Notes: generated by a model from the sequence alone, not told the origin. Numbered from the stretch's first letter, positions 22,346-35,322 are shown. The stretch: 64,000 nt of DNA from Phallus indusiatus (GCA_027605045.1 JAQFWX010000032.1:310001-374000); one strand, 5' to 3'. Translations and numbers: made by a program.

Positions 22346-25300
22346 TTTGAAGAGTTTTTGTTGGATGTGGCGAAACAGAGAAATGTTTGGGCTTGATTAA
22401 AACGGTTGAGGAGGCAGTTGGAGACTGTTGGGGGATGGGGATCTCAAAACATCGAAAAAGCAAACTTATATATACGTACATTTACGTTCGTCCTCAGACT
22501 GCGGAGTTCCGCTGATGAGAACAACTATGATAAATAATAAAATGATGCGCTGTCAGTCGCATCGAAAGAGCACTGAGCGATTCTTGGGGGAACTAAGTTT
22601 CCGTTGGTGCTGTCCTCTCGCTGATAGTGGAACTTCCACAGGGACTTCGGGAGCAGGTGAAATTTTCTTCCTCGCCCGACAAATTCCGACGTGTTCGGCG
22701 TTAAAAATCTATCAGAATGGAACTTGGATAAGTTACGGAGATAGAACAAAATAATGGGCCGAAGCCTTGAGAATCAACGGAAGATTGATACGTTGCACGG
22801 ATAAGGCCACATGGGTTTAATATCAAATTTCCCGTAACTTGAGAAAAAAACCAAATAAGTTGAGCGATAAGGAAGGAAGAAAACAACTATGGGTAATCGC
22901 TAAGCCAAGAAAATGCTTGGGTGAGCATCGGTGACGAGAATAGCAATCTGCGTATTAGGTCGGCCCGTTCTTTTGGTAAATGCACATTGAGCTTGGGTTT
23001 CGTAGAGAATGGCTCCCCAAGATGTCTCATAGAAAATTGAAATAGAAATTGAAGGATTGAATGGAGAGATTGTCCAGAGCACAAGGTAAGGACAAATGTT
23101 TAAATTGATGGACTCTCACGTGGATTCTCAGGATATCCAATTAGGGGTGAATAGGGTTTGGAAAATTCTGTATTTTTTTGAAAAATCACTTGGAAACTTA
23201 CACGCAAGTAGGCTGGCTCCTTGGAGGCTGTGTGTGTGGGGCTGCTGGGACGCCTAAGTTGAAAGATGCTCAGATATTAAGTCAAGTGTCTAAGCGAAGG
23301 AGGGAGAAAATTTTACAGTAAAGTTCTCATCAATTCCGTAGTCTCGTCAAAGGAAACTGAAGCCCGCAGTTTTTTTACATAAGTTGGAAGACAAGAATTA
23401 AGGACCAACTCACCACCAGCTCAGAGACGGACCGAAGCGCCCAGACGGACGGGAGAAAAAGTAGCACCTTGCGTCTTGCCAGCGAACAGTTGAAGAATAC
23501 AGAAAATAAAATACTTTGAGGTAAATAACACACTTTCTTTCTTCGTATTCGTAAGCGAAGCCTGTGCATGTTAAGAACGGTGGTCCGCATCTTCCCGTAG
23601 GGGAAGACAAAACTGTGTTCTCATTTTCCAGAGAGAAACCTGGCGAACGTATAGTATAGAATTTATTGGAAATAACGGATGCCGAAATGGGCTGGTACTA
23701 TTGTCAGCTCGAATAACAGCCGCTATGGAAGCGGGATGAAACAGTAGTGATGATAACACCAATCCAAACCCACGCGCCGAGTGGATTATTTTCGCCACAG
23801 TGCCAGTGAGAGAGAAACAACAAACGGTCGAAACTGTTTCCAGGGGACGGACATGTCCGAAGTACGTAATCATTTAGATTGAAGGGTCCTGATTGGGTAC
23901 GGCGGTTAAAGGTAGAGTAACTGAGATCTCAGTGCACATTGATTGCACATGGCTATCATTTGGCATTGACCGTGAATGAAATTTACTCAGCATAATACAC
24001 CGGTACTCTGTCAGGTCCCAAATTTCCGAGATTATTGTTGACCATGTACCATATACACTTGAACGAATATTGACTCGAGAGTTTTCATCTCCGATTATCG
24101 ATTACCTGTCGAGCCAAGACCAGTGGGATCAGCCACAGGTATCATAAAAAGCCATGAACGTCTTTCTCAAGAGTTTGCCGGCGCGGTCTATCAACGTCAA
24201 AATTCTCGTCGCGTGCTTCCTTCCTTTCTTGGCGGGAGATCCACCAGCAATTCTCGTGGAAAACCGCCAGAGCACAACCCATGATCTTCCACCTCGTCTG
24301 GCTTTGTAGATCTCACGCTCAACTTATTATCCTTGAAGCTCGAGTTTGAAGCTTAATCAAGTTCATGCTGCGCATGCGCACAGTTTTCAGTTCCCATTCT
24401 CTTTCAATCACACCCTTCTTCTAACTGTTTCAGAATCATTGTTATCCATTCATCTCTTGTGTATTTATTTATATATCTGGGCGTTTTGTTTTATTAACGG
24501 AGTTGTAGCAACACCGACCCATATGGTGTTGTTACCTTACGAGTAGTCAACGCCAAATATTTTGACATTTCAGTCATTTCATTGGCGCAATCGATCTCCC
24601 TCTCCTGAACCAGTGCGGGGGAAAATTACAATGCCAAGCCTCCTTCGATTTGAAGAGACAGGAGAGACAGTAAAGTTCCCCCGCTGTACATCGACTTAAT
24701 TAAACTCTGAGATTGTCGCGCATGTACTATTATGACAGTAGCGCTTGCGACAACAAACGCCATATACATATTCAACCCACATTTATAGTAATTCTGGGAT
24801 ATAATTGATAAGAAGTCGGCTTCATTGATAACACTACGAGCCAATCGATTGAAAATGAATGAAAAGGCAAGTGAGCTCAAAACCTAGTACCTTTCGTAAG
24901 ATATAAAATCAAATAATTTACATAATCGCCGGATAGAGAGTAGAAATGGTTACAGGATCATGTCCTGCAGTACCATGATCAATGTCTTTCTGCCAAAGAA
25001 ACGGGGTGAACATAGCCTCACATTTGCATCAATAAAGCATCTGCTAGCAGCTGTCGACAGCCTGAAGCTTCTTCTACCAGATAGCACGATAGAAGAAAGA
25101 AATGGGGTCGTATAGCAAATTCTGATTACCAACATCAAAGTAGTCAGTCAAAACGCATTGCCCATTCTATTTAACTAACGTGGAGCAGCCTTGGTAATGT
25201 CTCGAAGAAGAATCAATCAGCGTTTACGATACCACGCGAAAAAGATGCCCATTGCCACGTTGATTGCGATACCTTCTGCCACGTTATCGAGCGTTCACGG

Positions 25301-25448
25301 TTGATCTTCTGTTGATTTTTAGAGCCAACTGCAGAGAGATAATTTCGGGGACTGACTACTCTCCACAGAACATGGATAGTGTTCCGGATCTAGTTTTGAC
25401 CGGGATTGTTGAAAAAAAAACCTTGGTATGATCAGCCAAAGCGGTTCC
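22346..25448. other. Long gene-poor stretch
   Basis: About 3.1 kb with no convincing gene. The frames at 23375-23610, 23571-23873 and 24626-24880 (minus) lack domains or supporting splice partners. A 51-codon plus-strand frame at 24154-24309 (MNVFLKSLPARSINVK) is ATG-led and could encode a small protein, but has no other support. Upstream exons or the promoter of the ICL/PEPM gene may lie near 22346-23600. Confidence 0.45.
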
Positions 25449-25763
25449 TTACAAGTCAATCAACGGCTCCAATGGATCCAACTTGGGTCTTCTTAATGAT
25501 AAGTTGAGCCGTTGGGTCCCTTGGAACTCATCGTCAACGACTTGTACAAGTTGTACCAATGCTGTGAGTTGACGTGATAGTTCAGCGCTAGTGACCCACG
25601 TTGAATTCAAATGTAAACTTTGAGCATCTGGAAAACAAGTTGCTATTTTTGACACAGACTAGTTTCGAAATAGCTTACCACTACCAAAAGCGCCACAGCC
25701 AAGAAATACTTATGTATGTACGCATAGGATAGTACCAGCAGTAATTTCGGCACGCATAAACAT
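25449..25763 (-). CDS. Possible small protein of 68 residues
   Basis: I do not recognise this protein. The ATG at 25763 (MFMRAEITA) follows a C/T-rich leader on the coding strand, as many basidiomycete start sites do. Exon 1 (25763-25736) ends in phase 1 at GTACTA. The acceptor TTTTCCAG then opens exon 2 (25627-25449), giving DAQSLHLNSTWVTSAELSRQ, a helical Leu/Val/Gln-rich middle and the end LDPLEPLIDL. The stop at 25451-25449 is embedded in a possible GTAAGG donor, so the gene might continue; coding-like text (AEGIAINVAMGIFFAWYRKR, about 25220-25280) lies downstream but out of phase with simple joins. Confidence 0.35.
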
Positions 25764-27743
25764 GGCTGTCCAGATAAGAAGAAGAAGGAAAGAAGGGAAG
25801 AAGGGAGATCTTGAATTCAATTGTAATAAAATATGCTACAGGAAGCTTCAGAGGGCTTGCTGGATAGTGGTGACGTAGGAGAAAGCTATTGAGTGTTGCA
25901 CGGAGCGGAGGATGCTAAACGTCAATTTATTAATATGCATACAAGGCGAAGACGTGAAGAAGACAAAAATCTGACGAATTTTTTAAAGGAGAGTATATTA
26001 TCCATCCTAATCGAACGATCTTGTTGGGCTCCGCCAAGAGACATCCGAGCAATTTAAATTGACGAGAAAGCGCAGAGCCCTTGAGCTTGAGCGCTACTTT
26101 ACAAGAGTGGAGTGTAAGCACTTCTCGAGATACGTTGGATAACCGGTATTAGACATATATTCCATGTAAAGCGTTCCTTAGATAAGACTTGAAAACTGAA
26201 GAATGTCAACAGAGGACTACTAGGACATACATAAGTGTGTAGTGCTCCGGTGTGTCCGAAGTATGTATCATGTAGCAAATGGAAAGTGGTTGTCACAGCC
26301 ACAAACCGTACGCCTATTAATCGGGTTGAAAAAAGGGATTTCTTTTGTCTGGAAAGAATATATAGCGAAAAGAAGTTGAGTGAGAAAGCACGTTAGTAGC
26401 CGTCCGATGTCTTCCGCGCAACCTCTAAATCCTGAGCGCACGCAACGAAAGGAAAAGCACTGGATTCGAATTCCTTTCATTCAAAAAAAATTGCGTAGGA
26501 AGCGGGGACGAGATATATCGTGATTGAATCGGATAGCTTGCCGATGCTTGGAGAGAGTCTGGTTGATGCCGGTCATCCGCTGGGTCGGGTTCTTCTTCAT
26601 TTCGGATCTATGCATAGATATGTATACTATATCAACCAAAGTCTGTTCTGAGTTAGTTAGACAATAAACTATGACGATTATGACCTTTGAATAGTACGAA
26701 TGGTCTGGTGTGTATATTAATTAAATCTGATGTTATGTACCAAGAGAAAGAAAATGCCACCAACACAGCGACCTTTTCAAAAGTAAAAAAAAATCGAGGC
26801 GCCTCATGATTCAAAACTGATAGAAAGGGCCAAGGACGGCGGAAGCCAAAGAACTCTAACTGTTCGATGTCTCGATTGTGGACTGTTGTTGATGCAGGTG
26901 TTTTCTCTCTCTCTCCCCCCCCCAGAAAGGCGTGTGTTGGCATTTTGGGACTAATAAACCCTTTTGTGAGGTGGCTCGCAAAAGAAGATAAGAGTTGGAA
27001 CCGGCATGTCGTGGTGTTCTATTTTCTTTTTCCCTGGTTTCGATGGTTTTTCGTATTCGAGTGTTCGCGTCTCTTTTTTTTTCCTCCGAAGGACAGAAGG
27101 AGACGAGAGGCTATTTCTGATTCTGATTGACAAGGAATGTCAACCACACAGGAAGAAGCGAAGAAGGGCGAATTTCGAAAAGAACTTTGAAGATTAAATT
27201 ACCTAGAATCGGATAAACAGTGCAGGGCTCAATGGATCGAATCGGCAGGAGACGCCGTGAGACGCTCTGACAGAAGCGCCCGTTCCAGGAAAAACTGGGA
27301 GTTGGAAAAGAAACTGAGAAACGCATCAAGTATACATACGGAGTATTAGAAATACATACTCGGAATCGTAGAATTAGAATTCTGTTATTCTATTAGTTTT
27401 TATTCGCGTGGCCCGTCGCTTAAGCCATGTGCGCGCTGGCAGAAATAAGAAATAAGCAAAGTACTTGCTCGATCCGGATAGCTATTTGGAGTACAGCCTT
27501 TGTCAATCATGCAATGGCATTGTGTGTCTAACGACCAATATATCCTGTACTTTTGGACCATGATAATTATTATATGATATTATTTTTCGTTCTTGGAGAG
27601 GTCCGAATCAGGGTCAAGGGAACCGTGGGAAGATTGGCCAAGAAAAAGAAATCCATCTAGACGCCCTGGAGATAGCCGAGGGAAAAGTAGCCGAAGTGGA
27701 ATGCCCAGTGTGTATTTAGTTTATTAGTTTATAACATCACTGA
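25764..27743. other. Gene-poor stretch upstream of the transcription factor
   Basis: About 2 kb. Frames at 25930-26121, 26268-26480, 26653-26943 and 26867-27130 have no recognisable content. The region has homopurine and homopyrimidine runs (a C-run near 26920, T-runs near 27070). It is probably the distal promoter of the transcription factor. Confidence 0.45.
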
Positions 27744-27773
27744 CTCCTCCTCCTCCTCCTCCTCCTCCTCCTC
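27744..27773 (+). repeat. (CTC)10 microsatellite in the leader of the transcription factor gene
   Basis: Ten uninterrupted CTC units lie 48 bp before the start codon at 27822. C/T-rich leaders are common before transcription start sites in these fungi; this one is unusually regular. Confidence 0.85.
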
Positions 27774-27821
27774 TTCACTCTCGTTTTACTCCCCCCGTCT
27801 CGTCCATTTCATTTCTCTCAG

Positions 27822-30800
27822 ATGGCTCCTGTTGCAGATACCTCATTCGTTGAAAACAACCCTCCCCCTCCCAAGGAACGTCGCTTCAAATTGAGCAGGT
27901 AAGCATTCTTGTCGCGTCTCTCCTCCAATGGCCGACTCGCTCAACTGGTTCCCAAGGGCTTGCGACCGCTGCCGACGACGTCGCATAAAGTGCGACGAGG
28001 GTCATCCTTGTCAATCTTGTCTCTCTTCTCATTCTCCTTGCACCTTTGAAGAACCTGGCAAGCGAACCCAGCATTCAAAATCCAAGCGCACTGCTACCCT
28101 CGAGGACCGCATGCATCACTTGGAAACTCTCATTCAAAGCATTCCCACCAACATTCTCGATGCCGCACGAGCAGGAACCCTTCCTTCCTTGCTTTCTTCC
28201 ACCTCTCTGGCAAATGGTGGCAATACCAGCACCGGCAGTGCTTCACTGACTCCGTCATCAAATCCAAATTCCAATGCCGGGTCTGCCAGCGCGTCCTCCA
28301 CTGTCCCATCCCCAACTATACACCTACTTCCTCCTCCCAATTTCACTCTTTCAAACCCTTCCAATCACTTTTCCCCGGACGGCACCGTCACTATGCCCTC
28401 TGGCTCATCCACTCCTCCATCTCCTCGTCCTCTATCACATTCCTACATGTATTGGGACGAACAGGGGTGCAAACGTTGGCAGGGAGAGACCTCTGGCTTG
28501 CCTCTTTTGGATGCCTTATTCGATCTTTCTTGCTCTACTACTACCACCGGTGCTCAACAAGATTGGGGAAAACGTCCCGAGTCACCCGATGAGGATTTCT
28601 CAAGCACGAATGTGACCATGCCCAACACCAACAGCGTTGGAAACGAACACCTCAACTTTCAGAGCGAATGGTTCCCGGATCGCATTCCAAAGGGTATCGA
28701 TGCTTTCAACCCGGAGACCTTGTGGAAAGTCGTCACGGCCATTGTTGCACCAGATCTAATGGATACGTGAGTTTTTTTTTTCAAAATAATAATAATAAGG
28801 TGTATGCATAGTGGTAGTAATAATAACGTTTTTCATTTCTTCATCAAGGCTGATCCAATGCTACCTTTCCACAACCCATTACTTGATGCCTTTCCTACAC
28901 ATACCTTCGTTTTTGGCGGATTATTCTAATCCCCTCAAATGGGGAGATCCCGGCTTTGTGTCGCTTATCCTCTCAATATGTTGTTTATCCTCCCGACATG
29001 TCGATGATCCCCGTTTGATCGCTCCGTCAAACTACGCATCGTCCGGCACCACCACCTTCCCCTCACCTGCTTCAACATGGTTCGAATTGCTGACTCGACT
29101 GCGGCTCCTTCCCTCGGCGTCTCTTCCCACCCTTCCCACCATTCAATCGCTTCTCTTATCGGCTGTTTTCAGCATCGGTCTGGGCAAGCTCTCAACTGGG
29201 CTTTCCCTTCTTTCCTCCGCCATAACACTCTCATTTGACGCCGGTTTACATCGCAGTGTCGAACATTATACGCCAAGCGCATTCAGCCCAATTGAACGTG
29301 AGATGCGCAAGCGTACCTTCTGGGGCCTTTATCTCTGGGACAAACAAGCTGCCGCTATGTTTGGTCGACCTTGCCTAATCAGAGCCAGGGATTGTGACGT
29401 CGGTGAACCTTGTTCAGTCGATGATGAGTTTATCACCAACGAAGGCATTGGCAACCAGCCTCATGGAATTCCAAGCCGTATGGGTAGCTTCATTGCTACT
29501 GTTCGCTACTACGTTATTCTAGAAAGTGTGCTAGAACTGCCTCTTTCCCCATCCCTATCTGATATGACGGTTCACCAACTCAATCTGTCTCTTCTCTCCA
29601 ACCGTACCCCTCCTAACACGCTTTCCCCGATGTCTCTCCATCCCCCGCATCAACATCAACTTTTCTTCCCTTCCTCTTCTCCGACTTCACCGCATCCTTC
29701 ACCTACACAAATCCCGTCGGTCCATCATCCTTCGGCTTCTCCGTATGCGTCTCCCTCGCATCTCTTGTCCATGCTGGCGACCCTTCGTGCGTACCTTCCG
29801 CCACATTGGGCGCATACACCCGAAACACTGGAGAGCGAAGACGTCATTCGCATAACCCAGGCAGTCCGCTTGCATTGTTTGGACCGGTTTATCGGAATGC
29901 TCATATGGAGAGGTCGCCTTAGCGCTGCCATCGCGAGCGTCAATAGAGAAGACGATGCGTCGAGTTCGAATTCTGCTTCTCTCTCGGCATCTGATGAAGC
30001 GCTCACTTTCAAATTGGGAGACGAGGAGAAGGAAGCGCTTAACCAATGTTACCTCCACGCAAGAGAGATTGTGGCCGCTTATCTGTGTACCGCCACCAAG
30101 GGCTTGATGACATACTGTAAGTAATAATAATGAGGAGAAGAAGAAGAAAAAAAAGACTTGAAATCTTATTTTCATTATTTATTCTTTTCTAGACGGCGTT
30201 CATGTGATTCATCAACTGACTCAGACCGGTCGAACTCTCATTGCCGTCGTCCTATGTTTAAAGTCCTATTTACAATCTCAAAAGGCCGCCACAAGCACAG
30301 TGGCGACTCCATCAACTCCGCCGAGCGCTCCTACACCAGCCTCTCCCACTTCCCCCGTTTCTTCTTCTTTCCCACGATCGGAGGCTTCTCCTCAAGATTC
30401 AGCGTCTTGCAATATAACCAACAATACTTCGTCACCGACCGTTAACGCCAACCCTGACGAAACGGCCCAATTACAAGCCATAATTGCGCCTTCTTTGGAG
30501 GCCTTGAGAAGCTGTGTGAGCCTTCTTAAGCGATTCAGTGGAAGATATGTTTGTGGAATGAGAAACGGCGATCTACTCGAGGAGTTCTGTCGATGTGAGT
30601 TATTTTTCGGCATCTAAATTTGAATTGACGGTTTATCTTACTTTCTCTCGAAAGTGGCCCAAATTCCTCTCGCTTCGGCATCATCAACATCCACCGCGCC
30701 TTCTTCCACCCAACCCACCGCTCCGTCTACACCTCATCCTCCGTCATCACCAAGAGGTTCGTCAGCAGAATTATCGGTTCCCACCTCACCGACTTCGGGA

Positions 30801-31616
30801 GTTCCCTCGCGGCCTCCGTGGCTCAAACCCATTCCCATTACGAGAAAGCGACGGAGCCACAGCACACTCAATTCTGGAAGTGCGCCAATACCATCAAGGG
30901 TTCGAACATCTAGAACCCCCCCTGCCAGTTCGCCCTCGAAAAAGATGGCATATCACCATTATACTAATGGAAGCGGCGATGTCAACCTATGTTTTAGGGA
31001 TAACGATTTGATGATGGGCGTGGAGACCAATGTGTCGGGTTTAAATATGGGATATCATGGCGTCAACAACATGGAGCATGATAATGAACCTATCATTGGC
31101 GCTGGATTCGGTGGCGCGGACGAGTATGATCTTGAAAGGTCCCGTGGAGATGCGTTCCTTGACGTCGGTATTGACATTGAAATGGGTTCAAATGGATATG
31201 GAATGCACCAAACGCCCAATTTCCACCAATCTGGACGACATCAGCCGCCACTGACACCCGATCACCCTCATCTATACGCCCACTCACCGCACCAGTCTCA
31301 CCCTCAACATGACCTGGACATAATTTCTCTTCTCAACGAGTCTTCATTCGATACGTCTTCCACTTTATCAATGTCGAACTCCTCAAAAAACGGGCATCAG
31401 ACTTCTCCATCGTCGTCTCATAAACGATCAGTGGATCATAATGGCACTACTATCCTTCCTCATTCATCGCAATCGCGCGAAGTCTATGTCGGTTTGGGTG
31501 ATTATGGCATGGGTTCCTTGATTAACGGTGATCATACTGGCATGTCTCCGACGGGAATACACCTGGGCAGAGGATTACCAGCAAATCTCGGTATTGGCAT
31601 TGTTGCATCGCCGTGA
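27822..31616 (+). CDS. Zn2Cys6 fungal-specific transcription factor
   Basis: Nuclear regulator with an N-terminal binuclear zinc cluster and a middle homology region. Five exons: 27822-27898, 27957-28766, 28849-30116, 30193-30594 and 30655-31616, 1,172 residues, all phases closing. The zinc cluster is split by the first intron just before ACDRCRRRRIKCD. Its six cysteines fall at about 28, 31, 38, 44, 47 and 54 with the classic C-x2-C-x6-C-x5-C-x2-C-x6-C spacing, followed by a linker and a short coiled coil (LEDRMHHLETLIQ). The middle domain runs from about 295 to 480: HYLMPFLHIPSFLADY, ALNF-like GLSLLSSAITLSFDAGLHRS, REMRKRTFWGLYLWDKQ and MFGRPCLI. Long Ser/Pro- and Gly/Asn/His-rich regions follow. 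It resembles XlnR-type regulators in layout, but the target genes cannot be read here. Confidence 0.92.
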
Positions 31617-32014
31617 TCGTTTGAACACGGTCATGTCCTTTTTTTTTCTTTCCCTTCTACTTTCCTCTTCTTTTTTCTGCATCTGGCTAGACTCTGTCCC
31701 CGAGTTGCTTGTATGTATTTGTATTTGATTTTCGGACTTTTGATTTTCACCCTTGAAAAAGAAAATGGCGCGTCCGTCATTTCGAAAATTATTAAGTATA
31801 CGGTGAAGGATAGATACGCGGTGGTTGTCGAAAACCCGACTTATACGTTCTGTATTAAATGTAGCATTGGTTCAACACAAAGACTTAATCTACGTAGAAA
31901 TTTGTATCATACCATACCGAAACAAAATAAAAGAATTCAAAAGATTTTCGTTTACATAATTTGAGTGAGGGTCGTCGAAGCGTGGGAAACCTGTTTTTTT
32001 ATTTACTTACGTAC
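31617..32014. other. Intergenic, 3' flank of transcription factor and UTP7 leader
   Basis: About 0.4 kb. An upstream exon of the UTP7 gene could lie here, since the model from 32015 is short at its N-terminus, but I found none that reads convincingly. Confidence 0.4.
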
Positions 32015-34053
32015 ATGCAGTCTTTCTCCAATTCACCAGGCCAAATTCAACCCACAGAGCCTCTTGAGCGTACATGGCGTTTGACACAGTCTGAAATCAT
32101 TGCCAGTGATGGCGTTGGCGTCGATGCCTCTCGAATGGGGAGAAAGGAGTTGAAACTGAACACCGGAGGTATAAAACTTCGGTGGAGTAGGAATGGCAGA
32201 TGGTGTTTGCTGGGCGGGAGGAAGGGCCTAATAGCATCTGTGGATTGGATGGGAGATCCACGTAAAGACATGGTCAAAGAAATTAGTGTCGGAGAAACTA
32301 TTCGAGACGTTACGTGCGTTAGTGTACTATTTACTTTTTCTTCCAGCTCAGTTTTTTCTTTTTGGTCTTGTTTAGGTACCTGAACTCTCATCACTATATT
32401 GCCGCTGCACAATCTAGAAATTTGTTTATCTACGATCAGGATTTGGTCGAATTACACAAAATGAAAGCGCTTATTGAACCCGCATTTCTGGAATATCTTC
32501 CGTATCACTGGTTATTAGTTTGCGCCGTAAGTTTCACGCTATAAACTTCATAAACAGGATCAAAGTCAATTAACCTAGTCGCGAAGGGCTTGCCTGGGAC
32601 ATTATCCTATCTAGATGTCTCTAATGGAACGATTGTAGCTCAGCATCGTCCGAAAATAGGGTCTCCCACCGCGTTAGCCCAAAACGCACACAATGCCGTT
32701 GTCTATTGGGGTTCCGGAAACGGTGGGTAGTATTGTCTTAGAATAAAGCTATAATCGTTAAGCATAGATTTTATCAGGGACTGTTACATTGTGGACTCCT
32801 TCATCATCTACTCCTCATGTTCGCTTACTTGCGCATTTGGGCCCCGTTAGCGCTATCTCAGTCGATCCCTCTGAGGGAGGTCGATACATTGCTACAGCAG
32901 GCGTAGATAGTCAAGTTAAGGTATGGAAATATTTCCAGAATCACGTTCACATGATATTGAATTTTTCCCAGATATGGGATTCTCGAAATTATGCAAATCC
33001 TGTCAGACGGTGGTCACCTCGCTCAGGTCATGCTGTCTCCGTAGAATGGAGCCAGCGGGGAACCTTGGCAGTAGCGGCGGGAGGCAGTGTAAATGTCAGA
33101 TATCGGATTTTTCTTTTTCTTTTTCTTTTTCGCAATCCGACTAATACTTTTGTTTAGATGTATACAAATTCCGCCCTCAAGGCTACTTCATCGCGGTTAG
33201 ATAATAACGAACCGACCGGACAAATTAAATCTATTCTTCCATCACTCTATCTTACACATCCCCTTCCATCCGGTGGCAAACCAGCTTCCAGTATTCGTTG
33301 GCAACCATTTACGGACGTATTAGGAATAGGTAAACCTTTTATCGCACAGTTATTCATCGCGTTCCCTTCAAACCGTTTTTAGGACATGGCGTTGGATTGA
33401 GTACGATTCTAGTCCCAGGCGCAGGTGAACCTAATTTAGATAGCTCGGAAGGCGCCGATCCGTTCGAAACGAAGAAACAGAGGGCTGAAAGAGAAGTTCG
33501 AAGTTTATTGGAGAAGGTATCCTTTTTTTTTCTCTCTATTGTTGCCACGTTTAATTAATTTTACAATCCAGATTCCTCCGGACATGATAACACTCAACCC
33601 AGATTTAGTCGGGTCACTCGCACCCCCTTCTAAATTCACTTATACCTCTAACCAAGCTGGAACGACCGTAGACGTGCCGTTCCGGGTTTTACCGCGGGTG
33701 GAGCGTTTGCGGGCTCAAGGGAAATTAGTTGAAGAACATTCCCTAATTGCTGAAGACGATGAACCTGAAGATGATGACGAGACAAATAGGGATCAATCGA
33801 TTCGCAAGGAGATTAAAGAAAAGAAAAAAATGAGAGGAAAGAATAAAGCATTGAAGCGGTACTTGAAGAAAAAGAGGAAAAATATTGTTGACAATAGTAT
33901 CGTATGTTTGTACATTGTGTTGTTGGTTCTATTGCATTTACGCTTGGTTTCTAGCTTAATTTGAAGGCGAAAATTGAGCAACAGAAACTACAAAAGAAAC
34001 GGGAGTTGACGAAGAGCGGTTTCTCAGCTTTGGACCGCTTCAAAAAAAGATGA
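32015..34053 (+). CDS. UTP7: U3 snoRNP / SSU-processome WD-repeat protein UTP7 (WDR46, BING4)
   Basis: Nucleolar WD40 protein of the small-subunit processome, needed for 18S rRNA maturation. The joined exons give the family order: ERTWRLTQSEI, GRKELKLNTGGIKLRWSRNG, LLGGRKGLIASVDW, YLNSHHYIAAAQSRNLFIYD, EYLPYHWLLVCA, KGLPGTLSYLDVSNGT, TVTLWTPSSSTPHVRLLAHLGP, GGRYIATAGVDSQVK, then the BING4 C-terminal domain with PDMITLNPDLVGSL, VERLRAQGKLVEE, an acidic run, and the basic MRGKNKALKRYLKKKRKN. It ends SALDRFKKR at 34053. I used the ATG at 32015, which leaves only about 15 residues before the conserved block; family members usually have a longer N-terminus, so a 5' exon may be missed. About eight introns. 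Its 3' end faces that of PEX19 across 107 bp. Confidence 0.9.
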
Positions 34054-34160
34054 CAGTTTTTTATAACTGTACATATCAAGATTTCTTCGCGTATGATGTA
34101 TACTTACATATACACAGACGGGTGTCATCGGGGCAAAAAACGGCTTCTAAACCTTCCATC

Positions 34161-35322
34161 TCACATTAGTATACATCCCTCTGGCAATTTAGGCAAGCCA
34201 TCCGAGCCAAACTCGAGTCCCGGGGGCATCGCACCCATAATCTCTGCAGGAGGGGAACCATATGATTGCATCTGTAAAAATTATTTGATTCCTTCCGTTG
34301 CAGCGTGATAAACCTGAGCAGGGGGAAAGCCTCACCTCGTTCATGAGTTTCAAAATCTCATTAACTTGTGTCGCATCATCATCTGAATATGTCGAGCGTT
34401 CGAAGATCGCAACTATTTCAGAGACTTTGGCCGATTGGGCTGTATATCGATCGAGGTCTTCTTTTGGAAGAGAGGATCGATGTTTAGCTAGGTATTCAGG
34501 GTACTTCCAAAAGATTAGGAAATTCGAAGACCGATTGTTAGAAGTCGTGGTACCTTGGTATCCAATTCTTTCAGGGGATCATACAGGATCTCTTTGGACA
34601 TTAGCTGTGACATCATATTTTCTAACATTGATTCCAATCCTTCGCCATCTTCACCCTCCAGATTTAAATCGCGCAATGAAGATAATAGATTGTCTAATGT
34701 ATCATCTTGAGAAAGATTTTGAGAATCGGCCTATTAAACTCTCAGGCCACAAATAAATGTGAGAAATTCGAAAAAAAAAGCACCTTCAAGGCATCGTCGC
34801 TGCTCTTTAGCTTATCCATCGCTTGACGTATAGCTTTTTGGAATGGGTCTTCGTCGCTTGCGGAATCGATATTGCTTTTTTCTTTCGAAGTTGACTGGCT
34901 TTTTGTAGATCCTGAGGGGCCGCTTGAAGTTGGCAACGAATTCCCTCTTTCTCCTGCTTCCAAATCTTCAATAATCATCTTTTCCCAATTATCCCTCATC
35001 TCCTTTGCTGCTTTCATCTCATCCATATTCATGTCCTTGTCCGAAGAGAGACCCTGAAAACTTTCGAGAAGCATCTTTTCCAAAGCTTCCCTGAATGCTT
35101 TCGTCTCCTCATCTTCGACAAGTTGTGTGTCTGAGGATGTTGACGGTACACTGGTAGATAATGATTGAGGAGGCAACACTGGCTTGTTGAATTCCTCCAA
35201 AACTTCTATTGGTAAGCGAGAAGAGCATCTATAAGTCAATACACCTCCCGAGACAGTATCACCTGAGCAATCAACGAACCGTCTAAATCATCGAAGTCAT
35301 CTTCGGGTTTAACGGGAGACAT
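34161..35322 (-). CDS. PEX19: Peroxisomal membrane protein import receptor PEX19
   Basis: Cytosolic chaperone and import receptor for peroxisomal membrane proteins, working with PEX3. It starts MSPVKPEDDFDDLDG at 35322 (the acidic PEX3-binding N-terminus), then EVLEEFNKPVLPP, an acidic and Ser-rich middle (EKMLLESFQGLSSDKDMN), and the conserved C-terminal domain: MLENMMSQLMSKEILYDPLK, ELDTK joined to YPEYLAKHR, IVAIFERSTYSDDDATQVNE and MNEMQSYGSPPAEIMGAMPP. The protein ends GCILM: Cys-Ile-Leu-Met is a CaaX box for farnesylation, as in yeast and human PEX19. There are at least four introns. The start lies 193 bp from the divergent start of the release factor gene, and a CACGTG at 35471-35476 sits between them. 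Confidence 0.93.

Noticed and set aside
24154..24309. 51-codon plus-strand ORF with a hydrophobic middle
   Set aside because: No neighbouring exon, homology or leader signal that I can see; too short to separate from chance.
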